DNA from: Acidimicrobiia bacterium | GTDB lineage: Bacteria; Actinomycetota; Acidimicrobiia; IMCC26256; PALSA-610 | Direction: 5' to 3' | Length of the DNA: 36,442 bases | Assembly (NCBI GenBank): GCA_036271555.1 | Contig: DATBAK010000097.1 | Span: forward strand, 1 to 36,442 | Position numbers and translations under genes: made by a program | The notes under the pieces: model-generated | What the model was told of the DNA's origin: nothing | Databases searched by the model: none | The model's input: the letters and a program-made list of their open reading frames with translations, nothing else | Shown: piece after piece, positions 10,527-18,786 of the stretch | Layout: every line of letters begins with the position of its first letter | Numbering within the stretch: position 1 is the stretch's first letter

Positions 10527-11774
10527 TTGGCGAGCGAACAAGAGCGGAAGGCGCACGTCGTGCGCCGCCTCGGCATCGGCGGGAACCCCGATGTCGTGGC
10601 CGGGATCACCGACATCCCGGGCTTCGTCGAATCGCAATTGGCGAAGCGGGGCTACGTCACGGTCCCGTCGGCGCTGACCGCGATCCCGGCGAGCATGAAG
10701 TCGAACGGTCGCCAGTGGGAGCCGCCGTGGGTGTGGTGGCTCCACCAGATGGCCACGAACACACGACTGCTCGAGGAGCGGCTCACGTGGTTCTGGCACG
10801 ACCACTTCGCGTGCGGCGGCGCGGGCATGCCCGGCATCTATCTGCTCATGCGGCAGCAGCAGACGATCCGCAAGAACGCGATGGGCAACTTCGGCACACT
10901 GCTGCGTGCGATCGCTCGCGATCCCGCGATGATGTCGTTCCTCGACGAGGAATGGAACACGTTCCGGCACGTCAACGAGAACTACGCGCGAGAGCTGCTC
11001 GAGCTGCACACGGTCGGCGTGGGCAGTTACACGCAGACCGACGTCGTCGCCGCCGCGACCGCGAACACGGGTTGGCGCATCAACAACAGCACGAAGGCGC
11101 TGCGCGGTGTCGGTCCGTACGCGTCGTACTTCGACGCGAACACGCACGCGCGCGGCTCGCAGACCTTCCTCGGCAAGGCCGTCACCGACATGGACGACGT
11201 GCTCACGGTGCTGCTCGCGGCGCCGCAGACCGCGCACCACATCGCGAACAAGATGTGGCGGTACTTCGTCGGCATCAACGCCGGCGCCGACAAGGCCGAC
11301 GCGCTCGCGGCGACGTTTCGCAACAGCGGCTACGACATCATGACGCTCGTCCGCGCGATCGTGACCGACCCGGCGTTCGTCTCGGACGCCGCGATCCGTA
11401 CGCGCATCCGCACGCCGCTCGAGAAGCTCGTCACGGTCATGCAGGCGCTCAAGCAGCCCGACGTGACGCGCCTCGGCGGGATCGGCAACTACGCGCAGTG
11501 GTTGACCGACATGGACTACCGGCCCTTCTTCCCGCCGAACCCGGCCGGCTACCCGAAGAAGCGGCAGCTGCTCGTGACGAGCGCCTCGCTCATGGACACG
11601 CTGCACCTCGTGAAGATGACGGCGTCGGGGATGTCCGGCACCGCGACGCAAGTGCTGAACCGACTGGGTCTGTACGACGTCGATCCCGCGACGACGAGCG
11701 CCGTCACCGGTCAGCTCTCGTCGCAAGGCCGCATGGCGATGGCCGTCGGCAGCCCCGAGTTCCAGCTGGTCTGA
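10527..11774 (+). CDS. DUF1800 family protein
   Basis: About 415 residues of the DUF1800 family, a largely helical protein of unknown biochemical function that is typically encoded next to a DUF1501 gene, as here. Family features include the N-terminal AHVVRRLGIGGNPD, the Trp-rich WVWWLHQMA and WFWHDHFA segments, and the NENYARELLELHTVGV block. No signal peptide is visible, unlike its neighbour. The start is uncertain: TTG at 10527 has a G-rich tract upstream (GGGGGA), while a GTG at 10452 would add 25 residues but has no ribosome binding site. The stop codon lies inside the first copy of a 102-bp tandem repeat. Confidence 0.85.
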   Translation: MASEQERKAHVVRRLGIGGNPDVVAGITDIPGFVESQLAKRGYVTVPSALTAIPASMKSNGRQWEPPWVWWLHQMATNTRLLEERLTWFWHDHFACGGAGMPGIYLLMRQQQTIRKNAMGNFGTLLRAIARDPAMMSFLDEEWNTFRHVNENYARELLELHTVGVGSYTQTDVVAAATANTGWRINNSTKALRGVGPYASYFDANTHARGSQTFLGKAVTDMDDVLTVLLAAPQTAHHIANKMWRYFVGINAGADKADALAATFRNSGYDIMTLVRAIVTDPAFVSDAAIRTRIRTPLEKLVTVMQALKQPDVTRLGGIGNYAQWLTDMDYRPFFPPNPAGYPKKRQLLVTSASLMDTLHLVKMTASGMSGTATQVLNRLGLYDVDPATTSAVTGQLSSQGRMAMAVGSPEFQLV

Positions 11775-11872
11775 TCGGTGTTCATGGTCGCACTCGCTTC
11801 GCTCGCCGCTCCTGACGCCTCAGCCTCTGGCTCGAGCGACCCGCCGAGCGACCCGCCCGTCCTCGCGCTCAT
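11771..11872 (+). repeat. 102-bp tandem repeat, copy 1 (carries a family A element)
   Basis: First of two directly adjacent 102-bp units that differ at only three positions. It starts with TCTGATCGG, which includes the TGA of the DUF1800 gene. A family A core occupies 11786-11819 and the family A tail 11849-11864. A 30-codon frame (ATG 11785 to the TGA shared with copy 2) is present, but the differences between copies all change amino acids, so coding is doubtful. Confidence 0.85.
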
Positions 11873-11974
11873 CTGATCGGTGTTCATGGTCGCACTCGCT
11901 TCGCTCGCCGCTCCTGACGCCTCAGCCTCTGGCTCGGGCGGCCCGCGGAGCGACCCGCCCGTCCTCGCGCTCAT
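11873..11974 (+). repeat. 102-bp tandem repeat, copy 2 (carries a family A element)
   Basis: Second unit, again starting TCTGATCGG. A third TCTGATCGG follows at 11975, exactly one period on, and runs into the GGAG ribosome binding site and ATG (11989) of the DUF1501 gene. The family A core is at 11888-11921. Substitutions relative to copy 1 lie in the variable middle region. Confidence 0.85.
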
Positions 11975-11988
11975 CTGATCGGAGTCTC

Positions 11989-13491
11989 ATGGCCTTCGTG
12001 CGTGTCGAACCCCTCGAAACCGACCTCATCGACCTCGACGACCTCCTGCCCGCGCGCGTGCGCGCGCGGCGCATCGTCGAGCTCGCGCCCGACGACCGGC
12101 CCGCAGAGGCTCCCGACCGGCGCATCGAGGCCGACCAGGTCGCGGCCGCGGTGGGCGACGTGCTCGCGAGCGAACCGCGCGGCGTGAGCCGGCGCGGTTT
12201 CCTGCAGGGTGTCGGCGCGGCATCGACGGTCGCACTCGCGGGTGGCTACCTCATGAAGGTCGCGGCGCCCGAGCGCGCCGACGCGCTCGGCGCGGCCGGT
12301 GGCAATCCCGTGCTCTCGCCGAGCTCGCTCGGCGGGTTCGCGCCGAACCGCACGCTCGTGGTCCTCGAGCTGTCGGGCGGCAACGACTCGTTGAGCATGG
12401 TCGTGCCGTACACGAACAACGTGTACCGCTCGGTGCGCGGCGACGTCGCGATCAAGCCGAGCCCGACGACGACGCTCGACTCGGCGATCGGCCTGCACCC
12501 CGCGCTCACGCGCATCGCGGGCCACTACAAGGCGGGCCGCTGCGCGATCGTGCACGGTGTCGGCTACCCGAACCCCGACCTGTCGCATTTCGACTCGCTC
12601 GCGACGTGGTGGTCGGGGCGGCCGAACACGCTCGGGAACTCGGGCTGGCTCGGCCGCGTGCTCGACGGCACGACCGGCACGACGAACCCGCTGACGGGCG
12701 TCACCATCGGTATCGCGAGCCAGGCGATGATGGGCGACGCCGCGTACTCGACGACGATCGCCGACTCCGCCGGTCTCGACCCCGACTTCCCGTGGCCCCT
12801 CTCGCGCGACATGGCCGGCTTCCTCAGTGCGTGGCGCGGCATGGCCGCGGGCGCGCGTGCGACGGGTTCCGCGCACGGTGCGGTCCTCGACGGCATCCAG
12901 TCGACCGTCGACGTACGCAGCCAGCTCGACGGCGCGCTGCAGGGCGCGCGTGCACACGCGGGGAGCGCGTACCCACTCGTCGACCAGATGGTGACGGCCG
13001 CGCACCTCATCGCGTCGGGCGTCGCACCGAAGGTCATCTACGTGAACAACTTCGGCACGTTCGACACGCACACACAGCTCGTGTCGCGGCTCGCGCCGCT
13101 CTACGCGGAGCTCGACCAGGCCGTCGACGCGTTCCTCACGACGTTGTCGGCGCTCGGTGCGTCCGACCGGGCGATGCTCATGACCGCGTCGGAGTTCGGT
13201 CGCCGCGTGCACGACGACGGCGGTGGCGCCGACCACGGCACGGTCGCGTCGCATCTCGTGTTCGGCACCGGCATCGCGGGCGGTCGTCGTTACGGGACGA
13301 TGGATCCGCTCACGGCACTCGACTCGAACGGCAACGAGCTCTTCGACCCGTCGCGCTGTGTCGACTACCGCGCGTACTTCGCGAACGGCCTCACCGACTG
13401 GCTCGGCGTCGATGCCGACCCGGTCTTCCAGAACGCCGACTACCCGTTCGCCGCGAAGTCGCTCGGCATGGTGAAGGTGCGCGCGAGCTGA
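11989..13491 (+). CDS. DUF1501 family protein with Tat-like signal
   Basis: A 500-residue member of DUF1501, a family related to alkaline phosphatase/sulfatase folds and usually exported by the Tat system. The twin-arginine motif SRRGFLQG is at residues 67-74, followed by a hydrophobic stretch to about 88. The 66 residues before the twin arginines, rich in Asp, Glu and Arg, are unusually long for a signal n-region. The mature part shows LVVLELSGGNDSLSMVVPY, GVGYPNPDLSHFDS and SEFGRRVHDDGGGADHG, which are family hallmarks. Enzyme activity is not established. It is paired with the DUF1800 gene upstream. The ATG is supported by GGAG 8 nt before it. Confidence 0.9.
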   Translation: MAFVRVEPLETDLIDLDDLLPARVRARRIVELAPDDRPAEAPDRRIEADQVAAAVGDVLASEPRGVSRRGFLQGVGAASTVALAGGYLMKVAAPERADALGAAGGNPVLSPSSLGGFAPNRTLVVLELSGGNDSLSMVVPYTNNVYRSVRGDVAIKPSPTTTLDSAIGLHPALTRIAGHYKAGRCAIVHGVGYPNPDLSHFDSLATWWSGRPNTLGNSGWLGRVLDGTTGTTNPLTGVTIGIASQAMMGDAAYSTTIADSAGLDPDFPWPLSRDMAGFLSAWRGMAAGARATGSAHGAVLDGIQSTVDVRSQLDGALQGARAHAGSAYPLVDQMVTAAHLIASGVAPKVIYVNNFGTFDTHTQLVSRLAPLYAELDQAVDAFLTTLSALGASDRAMLMTASEFGRRVHDDGGGADHGTVASHLVFGTGIAGGRRYGTMDPLTALDSNGNELFDPSRCVDYRAYFANGLTDWLGVDADPVFQNADYPFAAKSLGMVKVRAS

Positions 13492-13617
13492 GCAGCGCTT
13501 GCTCGCCCGAGCACGAGAAGGGGTCAGCGAGCCGCGAGCGCAGCGAGCCGGCGACCCGGCTTGCTCCCGTCCCGCGTCATGTCGGGCGAGCTTGCGAGCC
13601 CGACCAGTGAGAACCGC
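13492..13617. repeat. Repeat-rich intergenic gap with an inverted family A-like segment
   Basis: The gap between two convergent genes is dominated by GAGCGCAGCGAGC-type sequence. Its reverse complement contains CTCGCTGCGCTCGCGGCTC followed by GCTGAC, close to the family A core CTCGCTTCGCTCGCCGCTC followed by CTGAC. A small hairpin AGCCGG-CGAC-CCGGCT lies at 13546-13561. Confidence 0.4.
13581..13604. terminator. Possible shared terminator hairpin
   Basis: GTCGGGC (13581-13587) pairs with GCCCGAC (13598-13604) around a 10-nt interior that can form two more pairs. It lies between the convergent DUF1501 and toroid-protein genes. There is no T-tract on either side, so a classical intrinsic terminator is not shown. 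Confidence 0.3.
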
Positions 13618-14703
13618 TCAGCGCTCGTCGCGACGACGCGCGCTGCGCTCGAGCTCGATCTCGGTGCCCGCCTCGATGAGCTCGTCGGCCGTGAGGCCGC
13701 CGGGAAGACCCTCGCCGCGCAGCAGTCCGCTCGTCGGACCGCGCCCGCCGAGCGCGTTCGCCGCGAGCACGACCGCGGCGGAGTTCCACGTCGGCTGCTC
13801 GACCGGGAACAGCTCCCAACCGGCGTCGAAGCCGTGCTCGAAGTTCGCACCGGTCCAGTAGCCGCCGTCGTCGGCGCGCAGGAACTGGATCCACGTGAAC
13901 AGGTCGAGCGCGCGCTCGTGCAGACCGATCGCGTCGAGCGCGATCGCGGCCTCGCACGTCTCGGCCGCGGTGATCCACGGTTGATCGGACACGCACCGCA
14001 CGCCGCGCCCCTCGGCGACGAACGTCTCCCACCGGCTCGCGATGCGCGCGTGGGCGGCGTGGCCGCGCAGCGCGCCGCAGAGCAGCGGGTAGTACCAGTC
14101 CATCGCCCAGCGGTTCTTGTCGAGGAACATCTCGGGCCGGTGCACGATCGCGATCGCGAGCGAGCCGAGCGACAGCTCCCAGTCGGGTCGTTCGCGTCCG
14201 AGGCGGCTTGCGCTCGCGATCGCGCAGCGCAGGCTCGACCAGATGCTCGACGAACCGGTCAGCAGCGCGCCCTTGCCCTCGACGCGCTCGGGGTCGGCGT
14301 CCCACTCGATCTCGCCGGTCGCGTGCTGGTGGTCGAGCGCGAAGTCGATCGCGCGCTCGACCATCGGGAAGAACATCTCCAGAAACGCGGTGTCGCCGGT
14401 CGCGAGGTAGTGGTGCCACACGCCGTTGGCGATGTAGCAGGTGACGTTCGTGTCGAGCGCGTAGTCCTCGATCTCGTCGCCCATGTAATACGCGTGCCAC
14501 GCGCCGTCGGGACGCTGCTTGCGCCGCAGCCACTCGAACGCGCGACGCGCGTCGGCGTGGCGCCCGCCGACGTCGAGCGCCATCGCGGCCTCGACGAGGT
14601 TCCACGGATCGGTGTGCGCGCCCGGCGTCCACGGGATGTTGCCGTCGGGGAGCTGCACCGACGCGATCGCGTCGACCGTCTGCGCGACCTGCGCCGCGCT
14701 CAT
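13618..14703 (-). CDS. Alpha/alpha-toroid protein (annotated in databases as prenyltransferase-like)
   Basis: A 361-residue protein with repeated helical hairpins and Trp/Gly-rich turns such as QLPDGNIPWTPGAHTDPWN, RPDGAWHAYYMGDEIEDYALDTN and DDGGYWTGANFEHG. This pattern fits an alpha/alpha barrel of the terpene-cyclase/prenyltransferase or six-hairpin glycosidase type. No DxDD-type cyclase motif is seen, so the prenyltransferase label should not be taken as function. Asp/Glu and Trp residues facing a central cavity are suggestive of a sugar-handling enzyme, but this is inference. The ATG at 14703 is chosen; a TTG at 14739 would overlap the methyltransferase gene. It is the last of a three-gene operon with a glycosyltransferase. 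Confidence 0.7.
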   Translation of the reverse strand: MSAAQVAQTVDAIASVQLPDGNIPWTPGAHTDPWNLVEAAMALDVGGRHADARRAFEWLRRKQRPDGAWHAYYMGDEIEDYALDTNVTCYIANGVWHHYLATGDTAFLEMFFPMVERAIDFALDHQHATGEIEWDADPERVEGKGALLTGSSSIWSSLRCAIASASRLGRERPDWELSLGSLAIAIVHRPEMFLDKNRWAMDWYYPLLCGALRGHAAHARIASRWETFVAEGRGVRCVSDQPWITAAETCEAAIALDAIGLHERALDLFTWIQFLRADDGGYWTGANFEHGFDAGWELFPVEQPTWNSAAVVLAANALGGRGPTSGLLRGEGLPGGLTADELIEAGTEIELERSARRRDER

Positions 14704-14731
14704 CACGTCACGGACCTCGGGGAGCGGGTAC

Positions 14732-15481
14732 CTAGGCAAGGCTGCGCTTCCCGAACTTCGCCATCGAGGGCGACACCTTCTCGGTGTAGACGACGAGGCT
14801 CTTGCCGAGCACCGGGTTGAGCGCGCGCTCGAGCTTGATCGCGCCGCGCGGGTTGTGCTCGATGATGTGGCAGAGGAAGTCGTGGTACTTGCGCACGGGT
14901 GCGGCGTCGGTGTTGTCGAGGCCGTAGATGCACTTGAGCCACCAGTAGGGCGAGTGCAGCGCGTGCGCGTGGTGCGAGCCGCGCAGGTACAGGCCCGAGC
15001 GCTCGAGCTTCTGCTCGAGGTCGCGCTGGCGGAAGATGCGCACGTGACCGCCGGGCGTGTCGTGGTAGCGGTAGTTCAGCGCCCAGCTCACGCGCTCGGG
15101 CCAGCGCGTCGGCACGGTGACCGCGAGCCGCCCGCCCGGTCGCAGCACGCGCACGAGCTCGGCGATCGCGCGCTCGTCGTCCCAGATGTGCTCGAGGACT
15201 TCGGAGACGATGATGCGATCGAACGTCGCGTCGGGGAACGGCACGTCGAGCGCGTCGCCGCACACGACACCCGCGTACGACTCGGGACCGATCTCCGCGC
15301 TCTCGATCATCGCCCCGGTGACCGCGGCGACGTCCTTGAGCTCGGCGGCCGCGGCGTCGAGCGCGGTGACCCGTGCGCCTCGCCGCATCGCCTCGAACGC
15401 GTGACGGCCACCGCCGCATCCGAGGTCGAGCAGTCGTTCGCCGCGTTGCAGCCCGAGCCGGTCGAAGTCGACGGTCAGCAT
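14732..15481 (-). CDS. Class I SAM-dependent methyltransferase (Methyltransf_11 type)
   Basis: A 249-residue protein with SAM-binding motif LLDLGCGGGRHAFEA (Asp19 to Gly25), ALDAAAAEL as motif II and VLEHIWDDERAI around the motif III region. The C-terminal half (FRQRDLEQKLERSGLYLRG onward) is typical of lipid or glycolipid methyltransferases, but the substrate is unknown. The ATG overlaps the end of the upstream glycosyltransferase by 7 nt, implying translational coupling, so the two probably act on the same product. Confidence 0.85.
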   Translation of the reverse strand: MLTVDFDRLGLQRGERLLDLGCGGGRHAFEAMRRGARVTALDAAAAELKDVAAVTGAMIESAEIGPESYAGVVCGDALDVPFPDATFDRIIVSEVLEHIWDDERAIAELVRVLRPGGRLAVTVPTRWPERVSWALNYRYHDTPGGHVRIFRQRDLEQKLERSGLYLRGSHHAHALHSPYWWLKCIYGLDNTDAAPVRKYHDFLCHIIEHNPRGAIKLERALNPVLGKSLVVYTEKVSPSMAKFGKRSLA

Positions 15482-16827
15482 GCTCGGTCGTCGTCGGGAC
15501 GGATCGTGGTGGGGCGGGCGTCGGCGACCTCGGCGTCGTGTCGCCGGCGCGCGTGCGCTTCGAGCTCGAGCCAGTAGTGCTCCTGCGTGCCCTCGGCGGT
15601 CTTGCGCCAGGTGAAGCGGTCGAGCACGCGGCGCCGGCCGCCCTCGCCGATGCGCTCGCGCAGCTCCGGGTGCTCCAGCACGTCGACGATCTGGTTCGCG
15701 AGGGCCGACGGGTCGGCGGTCGGCACGAGCATGCCGCTCACGCCGTGCTCGCCGACGACCTCGGGCAGCGCGCCGCCCGTCGTCGCCACGACCGCGGTGC
15801 CGCACGCCATCGCCTCGATCGCGGGGAGCGAGAAGCCTTCGTACAGCGACGGCACGACCGCGATCTCGGCCTCGCCGTACAGCTCGACGATGCGCTCGTC
15901 GGAGACGCCGCTCACGAACTGCACCGAGTTGGTCAGGCCGAGCTGCTCGATCTGCGCGGGGATCTTGCTCTTGTGGCGCGGGCTGCCGATGACGACGAGG
16001 TGCGCGTCGGGGCGCTCGGTGCGGATCTTCGCGAGCGCGTCGATGAGGTACGTCAGCCCCTTGAGCGGTACGTCGGCGCTCGCGGTCGTCATGAGTCGAC
16101 CGGGCACGCGCGCGACGTGCGGCATCGGACGGAAGCGGGTCTGGTCGACTCCGACCGGCACGATGTGCAATCGCTCCTCGGCGACGCCCATCTGCTTGAC
16201 GATGTCCTTCTTCGAGTTCTCCGACACCGTGAGGTGGCGCGGCAGGCTGCGCGCGACGCGCATCTGCATGTTGAGGAACCCGTACCAGCGACGCAGCGTG
16301 AGCCGGCGATGGAAGTTGGTCGCGGCCGCGAGGTCGAGGTCGCGGTCGACGGTGATCGGGTGGTGCAGCGTGTGCACGAGCGGCCAGCCGTCGTCGAGCA
16401 TGCCGAGCAGCCCGGTGCCGAGGCACTGGTTGTCGTGCACGAGGTCGAAGTCGTGGCGCCGGCGCTGCAGCATCTTCCGCGCCCGCAGGCTGAACGTGTA
16501 CGGCTCGGGGAACCCGGCCGTGCACATGAGCAGGAACTCCTGCAGGTCGATCAGCGTGCGCACCTCGTGCGGCCACGGGGTGCGGAACGGGTTCTCCTTG
16601 CGGTAGAGGTCGAGGCTGGCGACCTCGTTGAGCTTCACGGGCGGCTCGAGCACCGGCCACGGCTGACCCGCGAACACTTCGACGGTGTGGCCGAGGTCGC
16701 TCAGCTCCTTCGTCAGGTGCCGGCTGTAGACGCCCTGGCCGCCACAGTGCGGGTTGCCGCGGTACACGAGATAGGCGACGCGGAGCGGGTCCCCCGGGCG
16801 CGGCAGGGGACGGGGGGAAGTCGGCAT
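15475..16827 (-). CDS. Glycosyltransferase family 4 protein
   Basis: A 450-residue retaining glycosyltransferase with two Rossmann domains (GT-B). The N-terminal domain begins LRVAYLVYRGNPHCGGQGVY, whose GGQG loop binds donor phosphate. The C-terminal donor domain holds the E-x7-E motif at Glu330 and Glu338 (EGFSLPAIEAM) followed by CGTAVVAT. NSKKDIVKQMGV and VPVGVDQTRF are also family segments. Acceptor and sugar are unknown. It leads the operon glycosyltransferase-methyltransferase-toroid protein. A small CGGGG-TTCG-CCCCG hairpin (16844-16857) lies about 17 nt upstream of the start codon. Confidence 0.9.
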   Translation of the reverse strand: MPTSPRPLPRPGDPLRVAYLVYRGNPHCGGQGVYSRHLTKELSDLGHTVEVFAGQPWPVLEPPVKLNEVASLDLYRKENPFRTPWPHEVRTLIDLQEFLLMCTAGFPEPYTFSLRARKMLQRRRHDFDLVHDNQCLGTGLLGMLDDGWPLVHTLHHPITVDRDLDLAAATNFHRRLTLRRWYGFLNMQMRVARSLPRHLTVSENSKKDIVKQMGVAEERLHIVPVGVDQTRFRPMPHVARVPGRLMTTASADVPLKGLTYLIDALAKIRTERPDAHLVVIGSPRHKSKIPAQIEQLGLTNSVQFVSGVSDERIVELYGEAEIAVVPSLYEGFSLPAIEAMACGTAVVATTGGALPEVVGEHGVSGMLVPTADPSALANQIVDVLEHPELRERIGEGGRRRVLDRFTWRKTAEGTQEHYWLELEAHARRRHDAEVADARPTTIRPDDDRAC

Positions 16828-16938
16828 GGGGCCCCAAGCCTGCCGGGGTTCGCCCCGTCTGGGCAAGTGGGACGAATGGCGCTCTCCACCCATCTCGCCC
16901 GTCCCGGGGACTGCGTTCGGTTTCAAGGGTCGGGCGCG

Positions 16939-16944
16939 TAGGGT
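16939..16944 (+). promoter_or_regulatory. Putative leaderless promoter, S9 peptidase gene
   Basis: TAGGGT followed by 6 nt and the ATG at 16951. No ribosome binding site is present. The arrangement fits a transcript that starts at or next to the start codon. Confidence 0.4.
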
Positions 16945-16950
16945 CCGCGT

Positions 16951-18786
16951 ATGACCGAGCTTCGACCGATCACGGCGGCGATGCTGGCCCGGTCGCACGG
17001 GGTGGGGGAGCCGAGGTGGTCGCCGGCGGGCGCCGCGCTCGCATGGCTCGACTCGTGGAACGGCCGCACCGACATCGTGGTCGCGCCGGCCGACGGTTCC
17101 GAGGCGCCGCGCGTGATCACCGCCGACTTCGCGGTCACGCCGGCCGGCGCGTACGGCGGGGGTGGCTACTGCTGGGTCACCGACGACCTGCTCGCGGTCG
17201 CCGGCGCGAACGGGCACCTCGCGATCGTCGACGCGAACGGCGGTGTCGTGCGCGTCGTCAGCGACCGCGGCGCCGCGTTCGCGCCCGCAGCATCACCCGA
17301 CGGAACGCGCGTCGCGTTCAGCTTGGAGACCGACGCCGCGTGCGACATCGCGGTCGTGCCCGTGGACGGCGAGCAGTGGCCGCGCAAGCTCTCGCAGCGT
17401 GCCGACTACGCGTGGGACGCGGACTGGAGCGCCGACGGCCGCACGCTCGCGTGGCACGAGTGGGATCTCGACGAGATGTCGTGGGACGCGTCGCGCATCG
17501 CGATGAAAGCGGTCGACGGCGAAGGCGCGCCCGCGATCGTCGCGGGCGGACACGACGAAGGTGTCGGGCAACCGCGCTTCTCGCCCGACGGCGCGCACCT
17601 CGCGTTCGTCAGCGATCGCGGTGACGTCGCGCGCATCTGGGTGGCGCGCGCGACCGGCCGCGAGCCGCGGCTCCTGCACGACGAGCCGCACGAGCACGCG
17701 GGCCCCGCGTGGGGTCCCGGTCAGCGCACCTACGCGTGGGCGCCCGACGGCACGGCGATCGCGTACTGCCGCAACGAGCAGGGCTTCGGCCGCCTCGTGG
17801 TCAAGACGACCGACGACCGCAGCGAGCCCAAGGAGCTCGGCAAGGCGTGGCACTCGGGCATCGGGTGGAACGCGCACCGCGGCATCGTCGCGGTGCGCGC
17901 CGGCGCGAGAACGCCGTCGACGGTCGTCGTCGTCGACCCGCAGACCGGAGAGCGACGGGCCGTCGCGCGCGGTCCGGTCGGTGGCTTCGAGGCCGCAGGA
18001 CTCGTCGAGCCCGAGGCCGTCGAATGGAAGTCGGGGCGCGCCACCGTGCGCGGGCTGCTGTACCGACCGGAACGCAGCGCGCTCGCGCCGAGGCAACCGC
18101 CGCCGCTCTACGTCCACATCCACGGCGGCCCGACGAGTCAGGTCGAAGCCGGGTGGAACCCGCGGATCGCGTACTGGGTGTCGCGCGGTTGGGTCGTGCT
18201 CGCGCCGAACTACCGCGGGTCGACGGGCTACGGCCGCGAGTACGCGCAAGGGCTCCGCGAAGAGTGGGGTGTCGTCGACGTCGCCGATACCGCGGCCGGC
18301 ATCCGTCACGCGATCAAGGAAGCGTGGTGCGACCCGCACCGCGTCGCGGTGGTCGGCGGCAGCGCGGGCGGCATGACCGTGCTGCTCCTCTGCGCGCTGC
18401 ACGGCGACGTCGTGCGCGCCGGCGTGAGTCTGTTCGGTGTGACCGACCTGTTCGAGCTCGCGCGGACGACGCACCGCTTCGAGTCGCGCTATCTCGACGC
18501 GCTCATCGGCAAGCTGCCCGCGACCGCCGATCGGTATCGCGATCGTTCGCCGATCACGCACGCGCACGAGATCACCGTGCCGGTGCTCGTGCTGCAGGGC
18601 GACGAGGACAAGGCGGTGCCCAAGGCACAGGCCGACGCGATGGTGGACGCGATGCGGCGCGCCGGCGCGCCGGTCGAATACCACGTGTACGCGGGTGAGG
18701 GTCACGGCTTCCGCAAGCTCGAGAACGTGATCGACGAGATCGACCGTACCGAGGCGTTCCTCACGAAGTGGGTGCTCGCTCGGTGA
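16951..18786 (+). CDS. S9 family serine peptidase (prolyl oligopeptidase/acylaminoacyl-peptidase type)
   Basis: A 611-residue cytosolic peptidase. The N-terminal 370 residues form a beta-propeller with repeats such as ASPDGTRVAFSLE, WSADGRTLAWHEW and FSPDGAHLAFVSD. The C-terminal alpha/beta hydrolase domain has the oxyanion segment YVHIHGGPTSQVE and the catalytic triad Ser471 (GGSAGG), Asp553 (GDEDKAV) and His585 (GEGHGF). There is no signal peptide. It hydrolyses small peptides or N-acyl-peptides by family analogy. Its GTGA stop overlaps the next gene by 4 nt. Confidence 0.92.
   Translation: MTELRPITAAMLARSHGVGEPRWSPAGAALAWLDSWNGRTDIVVAPADGSEAPRVITADFAVTPAGAYGGGGYCWVTDDLLAVAGANGHLAIVDANGGVVRVVSDRGAAFAPAASPDGTRVAFSLETDAACDIAVVPVDGEQWPRKLSQRADYAWDADWSADGRTLAWHEWDLDEMSWDASRIAMKAVDGEGAPAIVAGGHDEGVGQPRFSPDGAHLAFVSDRGDVARIWVARATGREPRLLHDEPHEHAGPAWGPGQRTYAWAPDGTAIAYCRNEQGFGRLVVKTTDDRSEPKELGKAWHSGIGWNAHRGIVAVRAGARTPSTVVVVDPQTGERRAVARGPVGGFEAAGLVEPEAVEWKSGRATVRGLLYRPERSALAPRQPPPLYVHIHGGPTSQVEAGWNPRIAYWVSRGWVVLAPNYRGSTGYGREYAQGLREEWGVVDVADTAAGIRHAIKEAWCDPHRVAVVGGSAGGMTVLLLCALHGDVVRAGVSLFGVTDLFELARTTHRFESRYLDALIGKLPATADRYRDRSPITHAHEITVPVLVLQGDEDKAVPKAQADAMVDAMRRAGAPVEYHVYAGEGHGFRKLENVIDEIDRTEAFLTKWVLAR

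Noticed and set aside
11711-11974. 87-codon minus-strand frame made of two 34-residue repeats
   Set aside because: It is the antisense of the 102-bp tandem units and the DUF1800 C-terminus; the period being a multiple of three keeps the frame open without any sign of a gene.
11771-11974. CRISPR array
   Set aside because: Only two adjacent, nearly identical 102-bp units with no separate repeat and spacer structure and no cas genes.
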